From an uncultured Eubacteriales bacterium (GTDB taxonomy: Bacteria > Bacillota > Clostridia > Peptostreptococcales > Anaerovoracaceae): 7,102 nucleotides of DNA. Under the pieces are notes generated by a model that did not search any database, had not been told where the DNA came from, and saw only the letters and a list, made by a program, of their open reading frames with translations. Location of the stretch: positions 1-7,102 of the forward strand of contig CAUEYG010000071.1 of the NCBI GenBank assembly GCA_959021945.1, written 5' to 3'. Below are positions 1-6,130 of this stretch, piece after piece. How positions within the stretch are numbered: position 1 is the stretch's first letter; the number at the start of each line of letters is the position of its first letter. Both the position numbers and the translations under genes were made by a program.

Positions 1-1
1 C

Positions 2-367
2 CTGTACTTTATCTGGCGCAGAAGGTACGGCGGACTTACGAAAAAAGATTCCCAGGCTTTCCCAAGCAACAAAAAGACAGGGTTAGCTGTAGGAGATACA
101 AAAAGAATCTCAATTTTATTCCTGGTTATGACGATTATGAATGTAATTGCTTTAATCTTTGAGCCTTGGTATGAAGGATGGGGCACAGAGGACGCTTGGG
201 GATCAGGTGATTATTTTGACGGTATTTTAGAAAATATGAATGTAAATACCATTGTTGGAACCATTCAGATAGGATTGTATATTTTGACAGCAGTGTGTGC
301 TGCTGCTTGTATCATCTTTTATTTGATCTCCAAAAAAGTGGAGCCAAAGGGACAGAAAACAATATAA
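2..367 (+). CDS. C-terminal part of a multi-pass membrane protein, probable transporter (5' end outside window)
   Basis: The reading frame is open from the left edge, so this is the last 121 residues of a longer protein; an internal Met at base 128 is not a credible start. The visible part begins at the end of a membrane helix (LYFIW), then a basic cytoplasmic-type stretch (RRRYGGLTKKD and more Lys/Arg to about residue 35). A hydrophobic segment follows at about 36-54, an acidic and aromatic loop rich in Trp, Gly, Asp and Glu at about 54-80, a second hydrophobic segment at about 84-110, and a short Lys-rich tail. The placement of basic ends suggests both termini of this fragment face the cytoplasm. 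This is the usual look of the last two helices of a secondary transporter, but I recognise no family-specific motif, so the function is unassigned. A terminator directly downstream separates it from the ech operon. Confidence 0.75.
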   Translation: MYFIWRRRYGGLTKKDSQAFPSNKKTGLAVGDTKRISILFLVMTIMNVIALIFEPWYEGWGTEDAWGSGDYFDGILENMNVNTIVGTIQIGLYILTAVCAAACIIFYLISKKVEPKGQKTI

Positions 368-384
368 TGCTCGGTTTATTTGAG

Positions 385-415
385 AAAAGCGTCTTCCAAA
401 AGGGAGGCGCTTTTT
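385..415 (+). terminator. Rho-independent terminator of the upstream membrane protein gene
   Basis: The arm AAAAGCGTCTTCC (385-397) pairs with GGGAGGCGCTTTT (402-414) across a 4-base loop, using two G-U pairs, and the hairpin runs into a T tract ending at 415. It starts 17 bases after the stop codon at 365-367. This isolates the upstream gene from the ech operon. Confidence 0.88.
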
Positions 416-700
416 GCAGCTATTTAAAATAGGACACGTCAGTTACAGACGAATCTTATAGTTGAGACTTCCTGATATTGGAGCGTGCATTTATAACTGT
501 GTCTGCTATAATAAAACCATGTGGCAGAGGCAATCTATGATCTGAGACAAAGCAGAGGCGAACAAGGGGCTTGTCCCGACATATTCTGATAAAAATCTTT
601 TTTTTGAGAATTTTGTCAAAAACGATGAAAATGCAGTAATTGCAACGAAAGCGAGCGACAGAATATAAAGTTCTGAATATTTAGAATATACTTTAACGAC
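416..700. other. Long non-coding stretch upstream of the ech promoter
   Basis: No frame on either strand here shows a credible protein. Visible elements are an extended -10-like TGCTATAAT at 504-512 without a matching -35, and a direct repeat GCAGAGGC at 524-531 and 552-559 (28 bases apart). There is also a small hairpin ACAAG-GGG-CTTGT at 562-574, a run of eight T at 598-605, and an A+T-rich stretch at 655-700 that could act as an UP element for the promoter at 701. A small RNA between about 519 and 605 is conceivable, but its terminator stem is weak. Nothing here matches a riboswitch that I recognise. Confidence 0.5.
671..686. promoter_or_regulatory. Near-palindrome upstream of the ech promoter, possible operator
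   Basis: TTCTGAATATTTAGAA reads almost the same on both strands; only one symmetric pair of positions mismatches. It is flanked by TAAAG (666-670) and CTTTA (691-695), which extend the symmetry with a 4-base offset. It lies 14 bases upstream of the -35 box, a position suited to an activator or a co-operating repressor. It does not match the FNR, Rex, Fur or PerR boxes as I know them. The binding protein is unknown, and A+T-rich sequence makes chance symmetry possible. Confidence 0.35.
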
Positions 701-729
701 TTGTTATTACTAATCTATATGGTTATAAT
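701..729 (+). promoter_or_regulatory. Sigma-A-type promoter of the ech operon
   Basis: The -35 box TTGTTA (701-706) and perfect -10 box TATAAT (724-729) are separated by 17 bases, with A+T-rich DNA upstream. The predicted transcript starts near 736, giving a leader of about 47 bases before echA. It is the best promoter candidate in the intergenic region and is correctly placed for the whole six-gene operon. Confidence 0.8.
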
Positions 730-782
730 GAGGTGTGAGAAGTTGCACTCATAAAAAAAGTTTTATTTATTAGGAGGATAAA

Positions 783-2714
783 ATGGGCACTATATTTTTT
801 CTAATCTTGTTTCCATTAGTTGTGGCCTTTGTTCTTTTAGTAGTTAAAGCTGATGCGGCTAGAGATATTATTGTAAAGTTTGCAGCAATCGTAATTGCTG
901 CCGGATCAATTTATCTCGCAGTACAGTATTTCCAAAACGGCGGTCAATACTTTGATTTTAGCAATGAGACCGTTAATTATGTCATGATGGTAATTGAAGC
1001 CTGTCTGGCCATCTATATTATCATCACAGGTATTCGGCATAAGAAATACTTGGCGTCAGTCTTTGCAGCCATTCAGACTCCGCTTCTGATTTGGTTCGAA
1101 CTTACTAAGGGACATCACATTGAAGTTGTCAATAACATGTACATTGACAGACTGTCTGTGATTATGGCATTAATTATTGGAATCATCGGAAGCCTGATCA
1201 CAGTGTATGCTTTGGGCTACATGAAAGACTTCCAACATCACCATGCAGGTGAAAAGGACAGAAGACCATGGTTTTTCTTTGTTATGTTCCTGTTCCTGTC
1301 AGCAATGTTTGGTATCGTAACATCAAACAATCTGATCTGGATGTATTTCTTCTGGGAAATTACGAGTCTTTCTTCGTTCTTCCTCATTGGATATACCAAA
1401 ACAAAAGAAGCAACCAACAATGCATTCCGCGCTCTGATTATGAACCTGCTGGGAGGCCTGGGCTTTGCAGTAGGAATTCTGGTTCTGGGATTTGTTTATC
1501 AGACACTGGAATTGAGCACAATGATTACATACGGTACGATGTACCCGGGAATCATGGCCATTCCGGCGGCTTTCCTGGCTTTCGCAGGAATTACAAAGGC
1601 TGCGCAAATGCCATTTAATAGCTGGCTGCTGGGAGCTATGGTAGCTCCTACACCAACCTCTGCATTACTTCACTCATCTACGATGGTAAAAGCAGGCGTA
1701 TTTTTAATCATTAAGCTGGCTCCATGCCTGGGAATGGGCAACTTCGCCGGACTGATGGTAATGACTGTAGGCGGCGTTACATTCCTCTTGGCATCTTTTG
1801 CAGCCATTTCTCAAAGCAATGCGAAAAAAGTTTTGGCTTACTCTACCGTAGCAAACCTGGGCTTAATCGTAACATGCGGAGGAATCGGTACAGCCGGTGC
1901 CGTTTGGGCAGGCATTATGCTGATTATTTTCCATGCTATTACAAAATCCCTTCTCTTCCTTTGCGTTGGTACTGCTGAACACAATATCGGAAGCAGAGAT
2001 ATTGAAGATATGGATGGCCTCTTTGGAAGAATGCCTCGTCTGGCAGGGTTTGTAATGATCGGTATTGCAGGAATGTTCCTGGCTCCGTTTGGAATGCTGA
2101 TTTCCAAGTGGGCGTCTATGACAGCTTTTGTAGATTCCGGAAATCTGCTGCTGGTAGGCATTATCTGCTTCGGAAGTGCGGCAACAGCCTTCTACTGGAC
2201 CAAGTGGCTGGGAAAAATGTCGGCTATCGTAGCTGGGACAGAAAATATTCAGAAAAATGTACATAAAGAAGAATGGTTTGTACAGGGGACTCTCGTAGTA
2301 TTGACCATTGCTGCTTGTCTTGCCTTCCCGCTGATTTCCAGTCAGATGCTGATCCCATACCTGGAAGGTGTGTTTGGCGGACTTTCTGCAATGGCACTGT
2401 CTTCAGACAACATGATTATTATGGTGATAATGCTTGCCGTAGTACTCTTGCTGGTTCTGTTCTTCTTTGGCAGGACCAAAAAGAAAATTGTTCCGATCTA
2501 TTTGGCCGGAGCTAACGAGGGCGATGACCTGCGTTTCCACGGCTCTATGGATAAGCCTGTTGATGTGTCTTTGAGAAACTGGCACATGGAACATTATTTC
2601 GGCGAAAAGAAAATGAATATTATCGGGTGCACAGTAACGGCTGCTGTTATTATTATCGGCCTGGGACTGATGATTGGCTCTCTGGTTACAATTATGACAG
2701 GAGGTGCTGCTTAA
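783..2714 (+). CDS. echA: Ech hydrogenase subunit A, antiporter-like membrane subunit (NuoL/MrpA-type)
   Basis: This 643-residue integral membrane protein is the ion-translocating arm of an energy-converting hydrogenase. It belongs to the proton-conducting membrane transporter family (NuoL/M/N, MrpA/D). Residues about 163-450 form the family core with its charged residues present: Glu192 in WEITSLSSFF, Lys272 in GITKAAQMPF, His297 and Lys303 in PTSALLHSSTMVKAGV, His384 and Lys388 in FHAITKSLLF, and Lys442 in SKW. Helices before residue 150 and after 500 flank the core. A soluble-looking segment at about 564-610 (YLAGANEGDDLRFHG) precedes a last helix, an arrangement I associate with EchA. Length is close to the usual EchA size. 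An AGGAGG (772-777) lies 5 bases before the ATG. Only one antiporter-type subunit is encoded, as expected for a six-subunit Ech rather than Hyc, Hyf or Mbh complexes. Whether H+ or Na+ is moved cannot be read from the sequence. Confidence 0.95.
   Translation: MGTIFFLILFPLVVAFVLLVVKADAARDIIVKFAAIVIAAGSIYLAVQYFQNGGQYFDFSNETVNYVMMVIEACLAIYIIITGIRHKKYLASVFAAIQTPLLIWFELTKGHHIEVVNNMYIDRLSVIMALIIGIIGSLITVYALGYMKDFQHHHAGEKDRRPWFFFVMFLFLSAMFGIVTSNNLIWMYFFWEITSLSSFFLIGYTKTKEATNNAFRALIMNLLGGLGFAVGILVLGFVYQTLELSTMITYGTMYPGIMAIPAAFLAFAGITKAAQMPFNSWLLGAMVAPTPTSALLHSSTMVKAGVFLIIKLAPCLGMGNFAGLMVMTVGGVTFLLASFAAISQSNAKKVLAYSTVANLGLIVTCGGIGTAGAVWAGIMLIIFHAITKSLLFLCVGTAEHNIGSRDIEDMDGLFGRMPRLAGFVMIGIAGMFLAPFGMLISKWASMTAFVDSGNLLLVGIICFGSAATAFYWTKWLGKMSAIVAGTENIQKNVHKEEWFVQGTLVVLTIAACLAFPLISSQMLIPYLEGVFGGLSAMALSSDNMIIMVIMLAVVLLLVLFFFGRTKKKIVPIYLAGANEGDDLRFHGSMDKPVDVSLRNWHMEHYFGEKKMNIIGCTVTAAVIIIGLGLMIGSLVTIMTGGAA
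2699..2704 (+). promoter_or_regulatory. Ribosome binding site of echB, inside the end of echA
   Basis: AGGAGG lies in the last codons of echA, 11 bases before the ATG at 2716. It decides the echB start: an in-frame GTG at 2704 overlaps this site and therefore cannot use it. The echA stop is one base before the echB ATG, which points to translational coupling. Confidence 0.75.
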
Positions 2715-2715
2715 A

Positions 2716-3579
2716 ATGGTTAAGATCGTAATATTTGTAGTTGCATACCTTGTGCTCGCGCCTCTCGTTGGAGGACTCTTAGCCGGTTTTGACCGAGTTA
2801 TTTCCGCAAGGATGCAGGGAAGAGTCGGTCCACCGCTCCTTCAGCCATTCTACGATGTGTTCAAGCTGAGAGAAAAAGAAAGCATTACAGTTAACAGAGT
2901 GCAAGATTTTTATGTAATGTGCTTCTTTATCTTTGTGCTGGTAACAGGTGGAATTTTCTTTGCCGGCGGTGATCTGCTGTTAGTGATTTTCACACTGACT
3001 CTAGCCAGTGTATTCCTGATTGTAGCTGCGTTCTCCTCAAACTCTCCTTATTCACAGGTGGGTGCTGAAAGAGAGCTGCTGCAGATGATGGCCTATGAAC
3101 CGATGGTGCTGATTACAGCAGTTGGATTTTATGTTGTAGAAGGCAGCTTTGAAGTGCGGCAGATCGTTTCAGGAACTGCTATGGACCTGCTTCCGCTCAT
3201 CGGAATTTTCCTGGGCTTTATCTTCATACTGACCATTAAGTTCAGAAAGTCACCTTTTGACCTTTCCATGTCACACCATGCTCACCAGGAGCTGGTTAAG
3301 GGTCTGACTACTGAATTTTCAGGGAAAACTTTGGCCCTGATCGAAGTGGCTCACTGGTATGAAAATATTTTCCTGTTAGGATTTGTGTTCCTGTTCTTTG
3401 CTAACGGCACAGTATGGGGAACAGTAATTGGTGTAGTTGTTTGTCTTTTGGCCTACTTCCTGGAAGTGCTCATTGACAACAGCTTTGCAAGAATGAAATG
3501 GCAGGTTGCTATTAATTCAGCGTGGATTGTAGCGCTGGTTCTGGGTATGGTTAACCTGTTCATCATATATCTGATATAA
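2716..3579 (+). CDS. echB: Ech hydrogenase subunit B, NuoH-like membrane subunit
   Basis: This 287-residue membrane protein of the NuoH/HycD/EchB family connects the hydrophilic hydrogenase module to the antiporter-like EchA. It has about eight hydrophobic segments. Family signatures are visible: ARMQGRVGPPLLQPFYDVFK at residues 31-50 and GAERELLQMMAYEP at 116-129. At about 178-203 is the segment KSPFDLSMSHHAHQELVKGL, whose position corresponds to the NuoH loop region that faces the [NiFe]-type large subunit. The Glu and Arg residues in these loops are the family's candidates for relaying redox-driven changes to the ion path. The ATG at 2716 is preferred over an upstream GTG because it follows AGGAGG at 2699-2704. 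It starts one base after the echA stop and is followed by echC after 12 bases. Length is normal for the family. Confidence 0.95.
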   Translation: MVKIVIFVVAYLVLAPLVGGLLAGFDRVISARMQGRVGPPLLQPFYDVFKLREKESITVNRVQDFYVMCFFIFVLVTGGIFFAGGDLLLVIFTLTLASVFLIVAAFSSNSPYSQVGAERELLQMMAYEPMVLITAVGFYVVEGSFEVRQIVSGTAMDLLPLIGIFLGFIFILTIKFRKSPFDLSMSHHAHQELVKGLTTEFSGKTLALIEVAHWYENIFLLGFVFLFFANGTVWGTVIGVVVCLLAYFLEVLIDNSFARMKWQVAINSAWIVALVLGMVNLFIIYLI

Positions 3580-3591
3580 GGAGGTGTAGAG

Positions 3592-4080
3592 ATGTCATAT
3601 GTAACAAAATCACCATGGGTCATCCATTATGACGGTTCCAGCTGTAACGGATGTGACATAGAAGTTCTGGCATGCCTTACACCTATGTATGATGTTGAGC
3701 GGTTTGGTATTATCAATACGGGAAACCCAAAGCATGCAGACGTTTTTCTGGTGACAGGTTCTGTTAATGAACAGAACAAGATGGTTGTAAAACAAATCTA
3801 TGAACAGATGCCGGAGCCGAAGGTCGTTGTGGCAGTAGGTATTTGCGCTAACAATGGCGGTATTTTTAAAGAGTGCTACAACATTTTGGGCGGCGTTGAC
3901 ACGGTTATTCCGGTGGACGTTTATGTGCCGGGCTGTGCAGCAAGACCTGAAGCTATCATTGATGGCGTTGTAAAAGGTTTAGGCGTCCTTGAGGAAAAGA
4001 GGAAAGCCATGAAGGAAAACCGTCCGGCTGTTGAAGAGCCAAAGGCAGCGGAAGAGACTGAGGAGAAGGAGGAAGCATAA
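3592..4080 (+). CDS. echC: Ech hydrogenase small subunit (NuoB-like), carries the proximal [4Fe-4S] cluster
   Basis: This 162-residue cytoplasmic subunit passes electrons from EchF to the NiFe site in EchE. It belongs to the NuoB/HycG/EchC family, which binds a single [4Fe-4S] cluster. Expected ligands are Cys18 and Cys21 (SSCNGCDIE, the CxxCxxE motif with Glu24), Cys85 (VGICANNGG) and Cys115 (VPGCAARPEA). The N-terminal HYDGSSCNGCDIE and central VTGSV match the family closely. The last 25 residues or so (from about 137) are a Lys/Glu/Ala-rich, probably disordered tail ending in EEKEEA; this appears to be an addition beyond the conserved fold. AGGAGG (3579-3584) lies 7 bases before the ATG and shares its first A with the echB stop codon. 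The echC stop directly abuts the echD start. Confidence 0.95.
   Translation: MSYVTKSPWVIHYDGSSCNGCDIEVLACLTPMYDVERFGIINTGNPKHADVFLVTGSVNEQNKMVVKQIYEQMPEPKVVVAVGICANNGGIFKECYNILGGVDTVIPVDVYVPGCAARPEAIIDGVVKGLGVLEEKRKAMKENRPAVEEPKAAEETEEKEEA
4067..4072 (+). promoter_or_regulatory. Ribosome binding site of echD, encoded in the Glu-rich tail of EchC
   Basis: AGGAGG at 4067-4072 is read as Lys/Glu codons of the EchC tail and lies 8 bases before the echD ATG. The echC TAA and the echD ATG touch with no intervening base. This makes translational coupling likely and supports the ATG at 4081 as the start. Confidence 0.75.
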
Positions 4081-4428
4081 ATGAGCGCGAAGACAAATAT
4101 TGTTCCTGTTACGGCTTCTGACCTTTTAGCCAAAGTCAGGGACTTGAAAAGCGAAGGGTACAGACTGGGGCAGGCTTGTGCCACAAAGGTGTCTGAAGGA
4201 TTTGAAATCCTGTACTCCTTTGATAAAGATCATGAATTATTGAATTTAAAGTTGACAATTGCGGAGGAAGAAGAAGTTCAGAGTGTTACAGGCGAGTATT
4301 GGAGTGCTTTTATCTATGAAAACGAAATGCACGACCTGTTTGGAATTAACATAAAACACATTGCCCTGGATTATGGCGGACATTTCTTTAAAGTGTCTGA
4401 ACCAACTCCGTGGAACCCAAAGAATTAA
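4081..4428 (+). CDS. echD: Ech hydrogenase subunit D (NuoC-like, small)
   Basis: This 115-residue soluble subunit corresponds to the 30-kDa (NuoC) family of complex I in reduced form. It sits in the cytoplasmic module beside EchE and EchC and has no cofactor of its own. The family signature is visible at about residues 79-94, YENEMHDLFGINIKHI, matching the acidic-aromatic 'E-x-E-x-x-D-L-F-G-I' core of NuoC and HycE N-terminal domains. The family's C-terminal tail is short here, ending in TPWNPKN. The protein is about the size expected for EchD, much shorter than full NuoC. Its position between echC and echE is the classic ech order. The role is structural or assembly-related by analogy; no catalytic residues are expected. 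Confidence 0.92.
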   Translation: MSAKTNIVPVTASDLLAKVRDLKSEGYRLGQACATKVSEGFEILYSFDKDHELLNLKLTIAEEEEVQSVTGEYWSAFIYENEMHDLFGINIKHIALDYGGHFFKVSEPTPWNPKN

Positions 4429-4447
4429 GAAAGGAAGGTAGCGTTAA

Positions 4448-5530
4448 ATGGGTAAAAGAACGATTATTCCTTTCGGACCACAGCATCCGGTATTGCCTGA
4501 GCCAATTCACTTGGACTTGGTAATTGAAGATGAAACTGTCGTTGAGGCTATTCCATCCATTGGATTTATCCATAGAGGACTTGAAAAACTGGTGGAAAAA
4601 AAGGAATACCCTGAGATGGTATATGTAATTGAGAGAATCTGCGGAATTTGCAGTTTTGGACATGGATGGGGATATTGTGCTGCGGTAGAAGGCGCTATGG
4701 AAGTAGAAATTCCAAAACGGGCTGAATACTTAAGAACAATCTGGCACGAGCTGTCCAGACTTCACAGCCATTTACTGTGGTTGGGATTATTAGCGGATGC
4801 TTTTGGTTTCGAAAGCCTTTTCATGCACTGCTGGCGTGTAAGAGAAACGATTCTGGATATTCTGGAAAAAACCACAGGAGGCAGAGTCATTTTTTCAGTA
4901 TGCAAAGTTGGCGGCGTTAGAAAAGATGTTGATAATGAGACCTTAAAAGAAATTGTAGATACGTTAAACGGTATTAAAAAAGAAATGAAAGATTTGGCCG
5001 ATGTTTTCCTGGAAGACAAATCTGTAAAAAACAGACTGTGCGGCGTAGGCGTGCTTTCCAAGGAAGAGGCAATAGAGCTAGGTACTGTAGGGCCAATGGC
5101 AAGAGCTTCCGGCGTTGTACAGGACATTCGTCTGGCAAAGGGCCATGGCGTTTACGAAGAGCTTGACTTTGAACCGGTTATTGCAGAAGAAGGCGACTGC
5201 TACGCAAGATGTAAAGTTAGAATTGGAGAACTCTTCCAGTCTATTGAATTGATTGAGCGGGCTGTTTCCAAGATGCCGGAAGGTCCTATTGAAGTGGCAG
5301 TAAAAGGGAATGTAGAGGGCGAATTTGTAATGAGACTGGAGCAGCCTCGAGGCGAAGCTTATTATTATGCAAAAGGCGCTGGCACTAAATTCTTGGAAAG
5401 AATGAGAGTAAGAACTCCGACAAACCAGAACATTCCTGCGCTTGTTAAAACATTACAGGGTTGCGATTTAGCAGATGTTCCTATGCTGGTTCTGACAATT
5501 GACCCTTGTATCAGTTGTACAGAAAGGTAG
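4448..5530 (+). CDS. echE: Ech hydrogenase large subunit, NiFe active site (NuoD-like)
   Basis: This 360-residue catalytic subunit of a group 4 [NiFe] hydrogenase reduces protons to H2 with ferredoxin electrons, or runs in reverse. The two nickel-binding motifs are intact: RICGICSFGH (Cys65, Cys68, with Arg63 and His72) and the C-terminal DPCISCTER (Cys354, Cys357). Cysteines at all four positions show it is a hydrogenase and not a NuoD/FpoD-type subunit, which lacks them. The N-terminal FGPQHPVLPEP and the RGE at 301-303 are also family features. The chain ends directly at the Arg of DPCxxCxxR, so there is no C-terminal extension to be cleaved by a HycI-type peptidase. As I recall, this is also true of EchE of Methanosarcina barkeri and of CooH. 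An AAGGAAGGT site precedes the ATG. HypA-F maturation proteins are still needed for metal insertion and must be encoded elsewhere. Confidence 0.96.
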   Translation: MGKRTIIPFGPQHPVLPEPIHLDLVIEDETVVEAIPSIGFIHRGLEKLVEKKEYPEMVYVIERICGICSFGHGWGYCAAVEGAMEVEIPKRAEYLRTIWHELSRLHSHLLWLGLLADAFGFESLFMHCWRVRETILDILEKTTGGRVIFSVCKVGGVRKDVDNETLKEIVDTLNGIKKEMKDLADVFLEDKSVKNRLCGVGVLSKEEAIELGTVGPMARASGVVQDIRLAKGHGVYEELDFEPVIAEEGDCYARCKVRIGELFQSIELIERAVSKMPEGPIEVAVKGNVEGEFVMRLEQPRGEAYYYAKGAGTKFLERMRVRTPTNQNIPALVKTLQGCDLADVPMLVLTIDPCISCTER

Positions 5531-5538
5531 GTGAGACA

Positions 5539-6123
5539 ATGGCAACGTTTAAAATCGGTAAGGTTGTATTGAAAAGTCTGTTTAAAAAACCGGCAACTCT
5601 CATGTACCCGGTAGTGCCAAGGGAATGGCAGGAAAGAACAAGGGGGCATATCAGCATTTGCGAAGAAGACTGTATTGTCTGCGGTATTTGTGCGAAAAAA
5701 TGCCCGGCCAACGCCATTGAGGTGGACAGAAATAAAAGAACCTGGACTATTCAGCGCATGCAGTGCATCCAGTGCAATTGCTGTGTAGAAGTTTGTCCAA
5801 AGAGCTGTTTGAATATGGAACAGAAGTATACGGAACCGGATATCAAAAAGGTGACCGACACTTTTGAAATTCCAAAACAGGAAAAGGCTCCGGCCAAGAA
5901 GGCGGACGCTGAAAAAGAAAGCGAAGGCGGCAGTGAAAACGCCGGCGGACTGACATGCAATCTTGAAGAGTGCGTTTACTGCGGTCTGTGTGTAAAAACT
6001 TGTCCATGCGATGCTTTGACTGTAGATCGTAAAGAAAAAGTATGGGAAGTGGACCAGGATGCCTGTGTAAGCTGCGGAGCGTGCGTTGAGAAATGTCCGA
6101 AGAAATGCTTATCCTTGGGATAG
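5539..6123 (+). CDS. echF: Ech hydrogenase ferredoxin subunit with doubled 2[4Fe-4S] module (four cluster motifs)
   Basis: This 194-residue polyferredoxin-type subunit is the likely entry point for electrons from soluble ferredoxin. The N-terminal half matches EchF/NuoI: a leader helix region with YPVVPREWQERTRGHI, then CxxCxxCxxxCP motifs at Cys45/48/51/55 and Cys76/79/82/86. After a charged linker (about 98-138, rich in Lys, Glu, Ala, then Gly and Ser) come two more motifs at Cys145/148/151/155 and Cys176/179/182/186. The two halves align without gaps over 50 residues (44-93 and 144-193) with 22 identities, so the second looks like a duplication or an added related ferredoxin. A usual EchF has only the first module. 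The ATG at 5539 is chosen over an in-frame ATG at 5506 because the latter lies inside echE and gives a non-homologous leader. AGGTGAG precedes 5539. It is the last gene of the operon, followed by a terminator. Confidence 0.93.
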   Translation: MATFKIGKVVLKSLFKKPATLMYPVVPREWQERTRGHISICEEDCIVCGICAKKCPANAIEVDRNKRTWTIQRMQCIQCNCCVEVCPKSCLNMEQKYTEPDIKKVTDTFEIPKQEKAPAKKADAEKESEGGSENAGGLTCNLEECVYCGLCVKTCPCDALTVDRKEKVWEVDQDACVSCGACVEKCPKKCLSLG

Positions 6124-6130
6124 TTCATCC

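Noticed and set aside
585..605. Intrinsic terminator before the eight-T run
   Set aside because: The only stems immediately before the T run are 3-4 A-U-rich pairs, too weak for a confident terminator.
604..619. FNR/CRP-like half sites TTGA and TCAA
   Set aside because: The gap is 8 bases, not the 6 required for an FNR-type box, and the site lies about 80 bases from the -35 box.
728..754. Eight-codon upstream open frame in the ech leader
   Set aside because: Its ATG overlaps the -10 box, so it would not be in the transcript that starts near 736, and it has no ribosome site.
1268..2594. Several open frames of 60-133 codons on both strands inside echA
   Set aside because: They are shadows of a highly conserved membrane protein gene, have no ribosome sites in operon context, and their products resemble nothing.
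2704..2718. Alternative GTG start for echB four codons upstream
   Set aside because: The GTG overlaps the AGGAGG that serves the ATG at 2716, so it would have no ribosome site, and it would overlap echA.
4448..5530. Possibility that echE is a non-hydrogenase NuoD/FpoD-type subunit
   Set aside because: All four nickel-binding cysteines are present in both CxxC motifs, which NuoD/FpoD-type proteins lack.
5506..5538. Alternative ATG start for echF eleven codons upstream
   Set aside because: It lies inside the nickel-motif codons at the end of echE, and the extra residues do not look like EchF. The ATG at 5539 has its own ribosome site.
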